Positions 44,649-54,100 of a stretch of 64,000 bases of DNA are shown piece by piece. The stretch is from contig CM076196.1 in assembly GCA_038277395.1 (NCBI GenBank), forward strand, positions 84,695,786-84,759,785, in the 5' to 3' direction. The notes below the pieces were generated by a model. It had not been told where the DNA came from, searched no databases, and worked only from the letters and a program-made list of their open reading frames with translations. Numbering within the stretch: the stretch's first letter is position 1; each line of letters starts with the position of its first letter. The stretch is from Dryocosmus kuriphilus (taxonomy: Eukaryota > Arthropoda > Insecta > Hymenoptera > Cynipidae). The position numbers and the translations under genes were made by a program.

Positions 44649-44917
44649 CGTATTATTAATTTTAAATATACTTACCGTAGATCTTCTTTTTTGGAGGCTA
44701 ATGACTAAATATAATGATGCACATTACAAATAAAATACTGAAACATGCTACACAACAAATAACAACCCATTCTTCAGTCGTGGTTGATGGTACAACTGTC
44801 GTGTCGTGTTACTCCTTAGCTGATATCTGACTGATATTTGATGTCCGTAGTACAAACATTCGAGCTGTAAATGACTTATTCGTGACATCGTGTTGTGTGA
44901 GAGGAGTATTACATTAG

Positions 44918-45371
44918 TATATCCCTGGTGAAAGCTTCGGAATGGATTTGAGTCCGTTTGAATCTAAAGGACTCCGAATGATTTCGAATGATTACGTATG
45001 AATGCGAACTCTGTTTCCGAAGCACGGACTCAATCGGAATCGAAGGAAAGTCCATTCCGAATGAGTCTATTCGATTACGATTCATTCCTTTTGAGTCCGA
45101 ATTATTCTCTCCAAGTTCATTCCGATTGATTCTGTGTAAGTCCGAAGAAAATTTTCATTCCGTCTGACTCCGCTGACTCCGTTAGACAAAGACATTCATT
45201 CCGAATAGCAGCGAATGATTCGGACCTTGAATCCGATTGGTTCCGAACATGTGTCAATCGAACTCATTCGGACTCAAATGGACTGGGTCGGAGTCATTCG
45301 GAAACAGATTTCGCATTCACACGGAATCAAATTGGATTCCGTTTGGGTCCGAAACTTCCACCAGGGATACT
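44918..45371. mobile_element. ~450-bp TIR element inserted at TA
   Basis: The ends are inverted: TATCCCTGGTG.AAGCTTCGG on the left and CCGAAACTTCCACCAGGGATA on the right. The interior is a field of degenerate words built on ATTCGGACTC and GAATGAGTCC. The empty site is preserved in the other palindrome arm as ACATTAGTACTACGCAG, so the insertion point lies after GTA. A TA duplication fits, which suggests a Tc1/mariner-type MITE. Confidence 0.7.
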
Positions 45372-45758
45372 ACGCAGAAAAGTTCCAAAAAGCCCGACAA
45401 CCCGCTTGTTTTTAGAACTACTCACCTGTCACATTAATTATTAAGGAGTGTTGAGCATATCAACAATGTAAAAATCTAGCTTCGTACGTTCATTAATGCA
45501 CACAACATTCTATGCGTCTCTAAAGTGAAGAAAAGAAAGTATAGCGCAAAAATTGACTCTAAAACATGGGAAACACAGGAAAATTTGACTCAAATGATGA
45601 AGTCGCCTTATTATAAATAATAAGGTATCGATGAGGAATCTTTTCTTGAAGAGTATCTGTTTACGTACAAATTAATCTGTGAAAAAAATTCCATTATGAC
45701 AGCAGCACGAATAGAAGCAATGAAAGATTTCTAACACTACATTTACTCCAAATTATAG

Positions 45759-46083
45759 AGGAAATGTTGATCTTCCCGATTGTAGAGTCACAGGGTCTAG
45801 CGTATCAATACTATACAGACATACAAAAAGCGGGTTGTCGGGCCTTTTTGGAACTTTTCTGCGTAGTACTAATGTAATACTCCTCTCACACAACACGATG
45901 TCACGAATAAGTCATTTACAGCTCGAATGTTTGTACTACGGACATCAAATATCAGTCAGATATCAGCTAAGGAGTAACACGACAGTTGTACCATCAACCA
46001 CGACTGAAGAATGGGTTGTTATTTGTTGTGTAGCATGTTTCAGTATTTTATTTATAATGTGCATCATTATATTTAGTCATTAG
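45759..46083 (+). CDS. possible last exon of a single-pass membrane protein
   Basis: A branch-point-like CTAAC (45731) and acceptor AATTATAG precede an open frame that runs 107 codons to TAG at 46081. It encodes GNVDLPDCRVTGSSVSILYR, a mixed ectodomain-like part, the Ser/Thr-rich RSNTTVVPSTTTEE, then one strong membrane segment (WVVICCVACFSILFIMCIII) and a two-residue tail, SH. The C-terminal two-thirds is duplicated, inverted, in the left palindrome arm, where the TIR element splits it. I do not recognise the family. A low ORF length and repeat context make this uncertain. Confidence 0.35.
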
Positions 46084-46099
46084 CCTCCAAGAAATAAGA

Positions 46100-46667
46100 T
46101 CGTTAATATGAAATGAAAATGTATGCCCGTCATTATGGTACAACTACTTTTTGTAAAATTTTTTGTTAAAAAATGTACAATATGAATTGCATAATGTTTT
46201 TTTGCATTTCATGTAAAAGTATGAATGCTTTTTCTTAATGTACTAGATAAAAATGTTCGTTTTTAAACACTTAGGCTACATGGACCAAAATATTTTTTGA
46301 CCTGTAAAGCCGCCAAACTTTTTTTTTACTTTTTTAAAGTTTTTTTTTTTGAGAGGGGGAGGGATTAACCTTACCGAACTAATCACGTTTATTCCCTCTT
46401 TTTTCGATTTAGCGCATCTATGTGTATAATACCTTCGCGTATATTACGTCTCATGAAAACGTGCAAGGTCGCATGCAGAACGCATGCGCCTTGTAACTTA
46501 TTCACATGACCTAACTTATATTTCATTACGTTAGCAACAATAACATCTTTCTAAAACAATGATTTATTTTTAAAAATATGATAGTGCCAAAAGAAAATAA
46601 TTGATTTGACTTTGTTGTTATTTAATTCATGTACCTTACGTATATCACGTAGATCAGTATTTACAGC
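46100..46667. other. intergenic, nothing recognised
   Basis: Homopolymer T tracts and AT-rich sequence; a small GC-richer patch at 46430-46500 has no clear feature. Confidence 0.4.
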
Positions 46668-46779
46668 ATTTACCCTTCGCGTGTCTATTACCCATTTCCT
46701 GGTTAGCGTGTCTATTGGGTCATAGTGGCCCAAACGTTCTACAGTTCTTATTTAAACTTTTTTTTTGGCTAATCATCAA

Positions 46780-47095
46780 TTATACAACGTATATATATAC
46801 AAGGACAGGTGGAGGAGGATGGAAAGAAGGGTCGATTTCATCCAAAACTTGGTGTATCGTAATGCGTAGTTGTTGAGTCAGTTTCGGAAATTGGAGTCTT
46901 TCTTTGAGGTGTGGAATTATGAGCTGTTTAGCAATTTTTTCGATGAAATCAAACCTGCCTATATCTGGATTTTTCTTGAAGCACAAGTACAAAATATGAC
47001 TATTGATTACTGAGATACTGAGCACTCGGAAAAAAACAGCAAGAGGCTATCAGAGAGTTTGTCGAGTTGCTTCTGAGGATTTTGGCGGAAGGGTA
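46780..47095 (-). pseudogene. piggyBac transposase remnant (C-terminal DDE part)
   Basis: The frame reads VFFRVLSISVINSHILYLCF, then FIEKIAKQLIIPHLKERLQF and LTQQLRITIHQVL. This matches the stretch after the catalytic core in piggyBac transposases, where a 'RWPL..F..ML..S..N..IL' segment is followed by a 'LA..LI.PHL..R' helix. Upstream, the same frame continues as EATRQTL, two stop codons where Arg-Trp is expected, and PLA. The N-terminal DDE residues are missing, being replaced by the palindrome arm at about 47095. Confidence 0.65.
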
Positions 47096-47720
47096 CAGTG
47101 ATCCCATATTTGAAATGAGATGCCCTCGCACACAAAGAAAGCTCTATGCCCGTGTGAAAAGAGTGGTGGTAACTTCTCCTCTTCTGAATATGAAAACACG
47201 AAGGCGCACGATTGCCAGTCGGGAACCTTCGGCGGTTTCTATTTATATCTCCGATCTCGCCGAGAAAGAAAATAAGAAATTGTAGAAATAAGAGATTAGA
47301 GGTTTTGCCTTTCGCGCGATTTGAATTTCTTGTATGAGTGGATTTTGAGGTTACGTTTTTCAGGTGTTTACAATAGTGATAATTTACATTAATACATACA
47401 TAAATACATATGTAATACATATGTATATATATATATGTATGTATGCACTCTGTCGAAAAGTTATTCACACTTCTTCAATTTTTTTAAAAACTATTGATAT
47501 ATAAATATTTCCAGATAGATTTATAACAGAAATATTTATGTATCTAGACAATTTTTTAATAATACATGTTCTTATCGGTAAAATGCATGTCGTCTTATTT
47601 CCTTTGAAAGACAGCATATAATTGAAAGTACAGAAGTTGCATGATCCACAATAAAAAACTGAACATACATAAAAATTAATTATATATATTTTATTATTTT
47701 ATGTATGTATATGTATTATG

Positions 47721-47725
<5 letters not shown>

Positions 47726-47773
<48 letters not shown>
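47726..47773. repeat. (AT)n microsatellite in the left arm
   Basis: AT dinucleotide run; the counterpart in the right arm is at about 59027-59067. Similar tracts lie at 48099-48120 and 48367-48400. Confidence 0.85.
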
Positions 47774-47782
<9 letters not shown>

Positions 47783-47785
47783 TTG

Positions 47786-48364
47786 GTTACCTTTTTGTCA
47801 AATGTCATAACTTATTACACTTTGTTTCTTCCTTCGTGTAACAACGGTAATTTAGATTTTCTTTTAATAATTCACTTTTACAGTACCTAATAATATAGTG
47901 ACATGATATGAACTTAAAAAAGTTAAACAATTTTCAAACAATAATATATATTTATAAAGAGTTTTCCTAATATTTGACTTAATTATTTACTTATTTTATT
48001 CAATTACTGACCAAGAAAGGTATAAAACTTTAATTCAAACGTCATTAAGTAACCTCGAACTTCAATGTAGGTAAAATAACATATTGGTTGTACAAAATAT
48101 ATATATATATATATATATATTAATTAAATTTATATTTATTAAATAACCATATTAATATAAGCATAAACAGTGGTTTTGTACAATAAACAGATTTTAAACA
48201 TATTCTCCTCTGAATATGAAAACACGAAGGCGCACGATTGCCAGTCGGAAACTTTCGACGATCGTAATCGCAGTTGACGCGCGAAAATTTAAATCTGGTT
48301 ATTGTAAAAAACCACTGTTTATGGTTATATTAATATGGTTATATTAATAAATATAAATTTAATT

Positions 48365-48407
<43 letters not shown>

Positions 48408-49355
48408 AACCAATATGTTATTTTACCTACATTGAAGTTCGAGGTTATTTAATGACGTTTGAAATCAAGTTTTATACCTTTCTTGGTCAGTAATTGAATA
48501 AAATAAGTAAATAATTAAGTCAAATATTAGGAAAACTCTTTATAAATATATGTTATTGTTTGAAAATTGTTCAACTTTTTTAAATTCATTTCATGTCACT
48601 ATATTATTAGGTCCTGTAAAAGTGAATTATTAAAAGAAAATCTAAATTACCGTTGTTACACGAAGGAAGAAACAAAGTGTAATAAGTTATGACATTTGCC
48701 AAAAAGTTAACCACGGTAATTTAGATTTTCTTTTAATAATTCACTTTTACAGTACCTAATAATATAGTGACATGATATGAATTTAAAAAAGTTAAACAAT
48801 TTTCAAACAATATCATCATATATTTATAAAGAGTTTTCCTAATATTTGACTTAATTATTTACTTATTTTATTCAATTACTGACCAAGAAAGGTATAAAAC
48901 TTTAATTCAAACGTCATTAAATAACCTCGAACTTCAGTGTAGGTAAAATAACATATTGGTTTGTACAATATATATATATATATATTATATTATTATTATT
49001 AATTAAATTTATATTTATTAATATAACCATATTAATATAACCATAAACAGTGGTTTTTTACAATAACCAGATTTAAATTTTCGCGCGTCAACTGCGATTA
49101 CGATCGTCGAAGATTCCCGACTGTCAATCGTGCGCCTTCGTGTTTTTATATTCAGAGGAGAATATGTTTAAAATCTGTTTATTGTACAAAACCTACATTA
49201 AAGTTCGAGATTACTTAATGACGTTTGAATTAAAGTTTTATACCTTTCTTGGTCAGTAATTGAATGAAATAAGTAAATAATTAAGTCAAATATTAGGAAA
49301 ACTCTTTATAAATATATATTATTGTTTTTGAAAATTGTTTAACTTTTTTAAATTC
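47786..49355. repeat. alternating inverted copies A-A'-A-A'
   Basis: A 300-400-bp segment containing GTAACAACGGTAATTTAG, AAAGAGTTTTCCTAATATTTG, CTGACCAAGAAAGGTATAAA, CCTCGAACTTCAATGTAGG and AACATATTGG appears at 47786-48110 (A), inverted at 48390-48709 (A'), again at 48712-48970 (A) and inverted at 49185-49355 (A'). The fourth copy is cut by the LTR element and resumes at 58891. Between copies lie inverted cores at 48206-48300 and 49066-49165 with CACGAAGGCGCACGATTG and ACGATCGTAATCGCAGTTGA. (AT)n tracts mark several junctions. Confidence 0.75.
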
Positions 49356-49745
49356 TGTAATATAAATGTTACATGGCTGCCCGAGCGACGGGACCCTGCG
49401 CCGAACCCGCCCGGGAATCCACGAGGGATCCCGTGCGTGTAGCTGGCGGCGGCTCGCGTCGCTCGGGAAGTCACGAGCGAGTTGTCACCGATCAGCGTTC
49501 AGTCTCAGTTTGGCTCTGTGGCGAGTAGTCAGTTCTGTTTTCTCTTGTTGGCCTCTGGCCGGTTGCCTCTAGGACCGCGTGCGCTCACGAAGTGGAGAAC
49601 TGTATTTTCGACGTTGTAACTGTTGGGGACTTGAAAGTGAGTAATACAGATTATCTTTTGTATCTGGTTGGCATTTTTATTGTGTTCTTCCCCACTTCTC
49701 GGCGTCCTAATCCTCTTTCCTCTCCCCGGTTTACCTCACGCTCTA
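49356..49745 (+). repeat. 5' LTR
   Basis: It begins TGTAATATAAATGTTACATGG and ends CACGCTCTA. The first 250 bp are strikingly GC-rich (CCGAGCGACGGGACCCTGCG) compared with the internal region. No clear TATA box; CTCAGTTTGGC and TCAGTTCTG near 49500-49540 resemble initiator-type sites of insect LTRs. Confidence 0.88.
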
Positions 49746-49749
49746 AACC

Positions 49750-49761
49750 TGGCGCCCGAAC
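49750..49761 (+). other. primer-binding site, tRNA-Lys type
   Basis: TGGCGCCCGAAC, 4 nt after the LTR, equals the 12-nt primer-binding core complementary to the 3' end of a tRNA-Lys used by many retroelements. Confidence 0.75.
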
Positions 49762-51068
49762 TAAAAAACCCACTTGTCTCCCTTCGAATTTCCTACTCCA
49801 AACGCCGAGAAACAGAATAAAGCTACAAACCCCTGACTCCGAACTCAAAATTTTACTCGCACTCCAATGTTGCGTGCCCCATGTCTCCCGCCTGTGCCAT
49901 GCTATGATAAAATTACGAAATTTTTCATGCCTAGTATGTAATAATTTGAAAGATATTGATAATTGAGTTGTGTTATAAACATTATTATGCCATGTTTCGA
50001 ATCCGTACCATACTATAGTAAAAATGACAGTGGGGTGGGTTAAAAAAGGTGGGAAAACCGAAACGGAAAATTATTTAAGTGAAAAGTTAGGAATATGTTT
50101 AATTTGAAAATGAAATTCCAAAGGAAGTAAAATTAAGGGAAAAATTCACAAATTAGAAAAATTTGAATTGAAAAGAAAAATTGTCTTGAAAAAACAAAAC
50201 TTTAGAAAACTAGTAAATTTTAAAAGCATTAAAATTTTAGAATAAACCTAGAAGAAAACAAAATCGTTTCAAGAAAAGATTTAAATTGGAAAATAAAATC
50301 GAAATAACTTAAGAAACCTACAGAAAGATAAAATTCGCATTAAACGTTTAACTGGGCAGTACAAGGTCACGCTTGGTACAAACAAAACAAAGTTGGTTGG
50401 GACTAAAATAAATACGATTTTCGAACTCAGAGAGACTGGAAATATAAGTAAAATGCCAGTCTAGAATTTAACTTCAAATTTAAGAAATTTTAACGAAAAG
50501 GAATTTAAACATAAGAAAGTGAAATATTCATTGTGAGTGCTTATTACAAGCCATCATACGTCACAGAGTGACTAGTTGCGTGACAGGGGGGGTGCAGTGT
50601 ACGCACGAAATACAGACCGCGGTACGGGAGAGGGTAACTCACCGGACGGCGGGCTGTCCGCGAGGTCGCGAGTACTGAGCGCACAAAGGTCACGCGCTGT
50701 ACTTAGCAAACCAGGCTACGTACAGCAAAAATAAACAAATTTTCGGATCACATGAATTAATGGGATTATCGGAAATATCAGAAATAAAATTTAAAGTAAA
50801 TTAGGAAACCCAAAGAGAGAATTGGCAAATACGAAGCCAACAGGTTTAAAGGAAAATCATACAGGATGTCCAAATAATAAACGGACATCGTATTATAGAA
50901 ATGAAATATATACTATAGCAATAGGGAACCGTACATATATATATAGGGTGTCCCCAAAACATTTAAATTACAGGTTAATGTAGTATCGACGGCTGTACAG
51001 CCCAAACAACCGTAGATACTACAAAGAAAAGAAAAATAGAATTTATAACGATTGTCCCATCTGTATTA
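49762..51068 (+). other. long untranslated leader of the LTR element
   Basis: The 1.3 kb leader is AT-rich with a GC-rich block at 50560-50710. Splice donors for the accessory ORFs and packaging signals would be expected here; I could not single out one with confidence. Confidence 0.5.
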
Positions 51069-53150
51069 ATGGAACTCAGATCAGGGAATTTAAAAATAAG
51101 TAAAGACAAAATGCCGAAACAAACGGACATTCAAACCGATCAAGAGAGCCTGGACTTGGAAGGAGCTATAGCACTTCCAACTCCGGACTCGGGAATAAAC
51201 ACAACATCAAAAATGGGTACAATTCCCAAAATAATAAACCGATCCGTGGGACGAGGTAGGAGTTTTCGTAAGAATAATAACGAAACAACAAAAATGGGAA
51301 AATCAGATAGGGACTTGGAAATTACAAACAAAGAACCAAGTAAAATAATTAACCCTTATGCGTCATTAGCTTGGGACCCTACAGATTTACCAACACTAAA
51401 TCTACCCAGGCAACAAGCAAACTTAACAGAAGATCGAGAAATCTTAGGGACGATTAACGATAAAACATTCGAAATTGACTCATTCTTAGAAAACAACACT
51501 CAATTTTTATTAGAGACAGACGAACTCCTAAACAGCGCGGAATATAACGAGTTTATGAATAAACAAAAAGAAAGATTTTTAAAAGAAAAAATGGAACAAT
51601 TAAGAATTCGTAAACATAATTTAAACCCGCAGGCCCATAGTTCATTTACAAAAGAAACATTAGATAGAACAAGACCGGAAAGAACAAATATAGATAAAAG
51701 AAACGAAACACGTAATAGACACTCAGTCCAATTTAACCTTGAGGAAAAGACCCAAGAACCGAATAGAAATTTTAAAAATAAATCGTTAGACAAATTAAGG
51801 GAAAAAGAAACGGACTTCAGAATTTACGACTCTGACTCCAGCGAGGACAAGGGATACGATTTAACTTCTAATAATAACAGACCGCGCAGAAGTTTGACAT
51901 CAAGGGAAAGGTTAAATAGACGATCGCGGAATAATGTAAATAGTTCGGAAAGTGAATACGAACCAGAATATAGAAACAACGAAACAATTCAAGCGACATA
52001 TTTCCCATTTGGAATGGTACAAACACCATTCCAAATAATGACAAATTGGCCGGTCAAATTTAGAAATAATAAAGAGGATAGCCCAGCCAGTTTTCTGGAA
52101 GATTTAAAACGATTTAAAAGGGGGTACAAAATAAATGACCGCGACATACTAGAGAATTTGGACGCGGTATTAATTGAGGATGCACGTGACTGGTTCTCAA
52201 TTAATAAAAATTCGTGGAGAAATTTATCCGACTTTTTTGATGATTTCACAAGCGCATACATTGATGAAAGATTTTCGGAGGAGGTTAGACAGAAGATTAA
52301 ATTTTGTAACCAGAAAAAGAATCAGGATATCCATACGTATTTAACTGAAATTCGAAAGCTTTTTACAAAATTATACCCTAGAAAAAGTCTAGAATGGGAA
52401 TTGCGTAGAACATACGAAAACCTCCGGATAGAATATAAAATGTATATAAAGAGAAACGATTTTCAGACATTTGATGAACTCGAAGAACTGGGAAAGGAAT
52501 GGGAAACAGAATTAGTTAAATCGAAAATTAGAGGTCAGGTGTTACAAATAACAGAACCTAAAATAGAGGAAAAAAGGGAACAAAAAGAAAACAAGGACAA
52601 GAATAATTCAGAACCCGATAAAGAGGATAAAAAGGAAAATAATAACGGGAAAAATTTCAATAATCAAGGTAAAAAGCCTTTTAAAAAGCGATACCCATAC
52701 CCACCCTTCGGATTTCCATTTTTACCTTTCCAACCTCAATTTCAACAAAATCTAAGACCCAATTTCAGACCTAGAATCCCACCAGGATTTCAACCAAGAT
52801 TCCCAAATTACAATCAAATGTTCCCAATGTTTAACCAAATGTCATTAGGAGGGAATCAAAAACCAAATAATCCCATGATAGAATTCCCAAGCGAAAGAGA
52901 AGAAAATCCAGGAGGGGAAAATAAAAACCAAAATCCCCAAAAACCAAATTTTGGAAATAAACCCCAAAATCCGGGAAATAACGGAAACAGAAAAAATAAA
53001 ACAGAGGATAGTTCGGGAAAAAACTCGAATTCAGAAAACAAAAAAGAAAATAACGATTCGAGTTGTTTTTATTGTAAAATGCCAGGTCATTTTAAACGGG
53101 AATGTCCCTATTATTTATATAACCAGGGAAACTACCAGGGCGGATATTAG
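51069..53150 (+). CDS. gag: gag polyprotein of the LTR retrotransposon
   Basis: The ORF is 693 residues, longer than typical insect gag. The first 300 residues are hydrophilic and disordered-looking. Residues about 310-500 contain the conserved gag/capsid-like core (WPVKFRNNKEDSPASFLEDL, DARDWFSINKNSWRNLSDFF, and QDIHTYLTEIRKLFTKLYPR), as in Ty3/gypsy 'retrotrans_gag' proteins. A Pro/Phe/Asn-rich segment (about 535-600) follows. A CCHC zinc knuckle, CFYCKMPGHFKRECPYY, lies at about 665-681. It would assemble particles and bind genomic RNA. Translation into pol depends on the frameshift signal at 53126. Confidence 0.85.
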   Translation: MELRSGNLKISKDKMPKQTDIQTDQESLDLEGAIALPTPDSGINTTSKMGTIPKIINRSVGRGRSFRKNNNETTKMGKSDRDLEITNKEPSKIINPYASLAWDPTDLPTLNLPRQQANLTEDREILGTINDKTFEIDSFLENNTQFLLETDELLNSAEYNEFMNKQKERFLKEKMEQLRIRKHNLNPQAHSSFTKETLDRTRPERTNIDKRNETRNRHSVQFNLEEKTQEPNRNFKNKSLDKLREKETDFRIYDSDSSEDKGYDLTSNNNRPRRSLTSRERLNRRSRNNVNSSESEYEPEYRNNETIQATYFPFGMVQTPFQIMTNWPVKFRNNKEDSPASFLEDLKRFKRGYKINDRDILENLDAVLIEDARDWFSINKNSWRNLSDFFDDFTSAYIDERFSEEVRQKIKFCNQKKNQDIHTYLTEIRKLFTKLYPRKSLEWELRRTYENLRIEYKMYIKRNDFQTFDELEELGKEWETELVKSKIRGQVLQITEPKIEEKREQKENKDKNNSEPDKEDKKENNNGKNFNNQGKKPFKKRYPYPPFGFPFLPFQPQFQQNLRPNFRPRIPPGFQPRFPNYNQMFPMFNQMSLGGNQKPNNPMIEFPSEREENPGGENKNQNPQKPNFGNKPQNPGNNGNRKNKTEDSSGKNSNSENKKENNDSSCFYCKMPGHFKRECPYYLYNQGNYQGGY

Positions 53151-53176
53151 GCGAAAATAAAATAACACCTAATATC
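53126..53176 (+). promoter_or_regulatory. programmed -1 ribosomal frameshift signal, gag to pol
   Basis: The slippery heptamer GGGAAAC (53126-53132) is in the correct X-XXY-YYZ phase of gag (GGA at 53127, AAC at 53130). After a 10-nt spacer, GATATTAGG (53143-53151) and CCTAATATC (53168-53176) form a perfect 9-bp stem with a 16-nt loop; the gag stop TAG lies inside the 5' strand. The -1 frame is then open through the protease. Confidence 0.8.
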
Positions 53177-54100
53177 GGAACGCCAGAATATTTAAGTTCG
53201 GATAAAGATGAGACCACAGAAACGCGTTTTCATCTTATGACTAGATTTGAAAATGAGTCATACAGGATATTAGTAGACACAGGTGCCTCACACTCATACG
53301 CAGGAGAAAAATTAATTTCAGAAATTAAAAAAGCGAAATTTAGTATCCTCAAACCGGATTCTAATTGCCTATTGGTCGCCTACGGCGGGAAAGCCGAAAT
53401 AATCGGGCAGGTAGTCATTCCAATATTGATAGGTAAAAGGTTTAAACATGTACTTTTCAGGCTAGTCCCAAAACTTAATTCGTTAGGAATATTAGGCACA
53501 GATATGCTGAAAAGCTTACGAATGACTCTGGACTATGACTCAGAGACCTGGTGGTTGCCAGGTGACCCACCCACGCGCTATCCAATGGAAGCGCAACCCA
53601 ACTCTCTACCCACCCCAATAACAGAAGACTCACTCAAAACCAAAACAGAACCTGAAAGTATGAAAAAGGATAATGAAAGTAAAAAGGATAGTAAGGACAG
53701 GATAAATGTAAATAGTAGTAATAAGTTAGAAGGTAAAAATGTAGATAGTAGATGTAAGTTAGGAAATATGGATGTAAATAAAACCGACAAAATAAAACCG
53801 AAGTTCGGAGGTATGATCAATCTCAAAAGCGATAGAGAATACGACAAGGCGACACGAAATCGGGAAAATAGCGAAATCCCCCTAGTAGCTACAGATCCAC
53901 AACCTTCCCAAAAAATAAATAAAGTCCAAATTCCTGTAACAAATCCTGACGAGGATATCCCTAATATAATAAATATTCCCACGAGCAACAAATTCCAACC
54001 TTTAGAAAAAATCCCTACCCAAGAGACTAACGACGAGACTAACACCCTAGACACACCTAAACGGAAGAATAAGGATTCGGGTAAAAGGGAAAACATTTAA
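53132..54100 (+). CDS. aspartic protease region of pol
   Basis: In the -1 frame relative to gag, the sequence continues from the slippery site into an aspartic protease: YRILVDTGASHSYAGEKLI has the catalytic DTGA, and LGILGTDMLKSLRMTLDY is the usual ILG-x-D flap-end motif. A long charged linker follows (about 53580-54100). The frame ends at TAA 54098. The RT frame, which opens at 54085, lies a further -1 away; no canonical slippery heptamer was found in the 13-nt overlap. A second frameshift or an indel are both possible. Confidence 0.8.
   Translation, partial: LPGRILGENKITPNIGTPEYLSSDKDETTETRFHLMTRFENESYRILVDTGASHSYAGEKLISEIKKAKFSILKPDSNCLLVAYGGKAEIIGQVVIPILIGKRFKHVLFRLVPKLNSLGILGTDMLKSLRMTLDYDSETWWLPGDPPTRYPMEAQPNSLPTPITEDSLKTKTEPESMKKDNESKKDSKDRINVNSSNKLEGKNVDSRCKLGNMDVNKTDKIKPKFGGMINLKSDREYDKATRNRENSEIPLVATDPQPSQKINKVQIPVTNPDEDIPNIINIPTSNKFQPLEKIPTQETNDETNTLDTPKRKNKDSGKRENI

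Larger units (their letters stand above)
44690..46090. repeat. palindrome: arms 44690-45410 and 45828-46090
   Basis: The right arm is the inverted copy of the left, sharing CTAATGACTAAATATAATG, CTACACAACAAATAAC, GTACAACTGTCGTG, CATTCGAGCTGTAAATGAC, GTGTGAGAGGAGTATTACA and AAAGTTCCAAAAAG.CCCGAC. The left arm is longer only because a 450-bp element sits in it. The 420-bp spacer (45411-45827) is not duplicated. Confidence 0.75.

Noticed and set aside
47067..47285. 72-codon ORF duplicated at 59519-59803
   Set aside because: It lies in the palindrome arms in both copies, has no recognised domain, and its two orientations are explained by the inverted repeat.
44316..47890. ORFs containing runs of alternating Tyr-Ile (also 17453-17668)
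   Set aside because: They are translations of (TA)n microsatellites.
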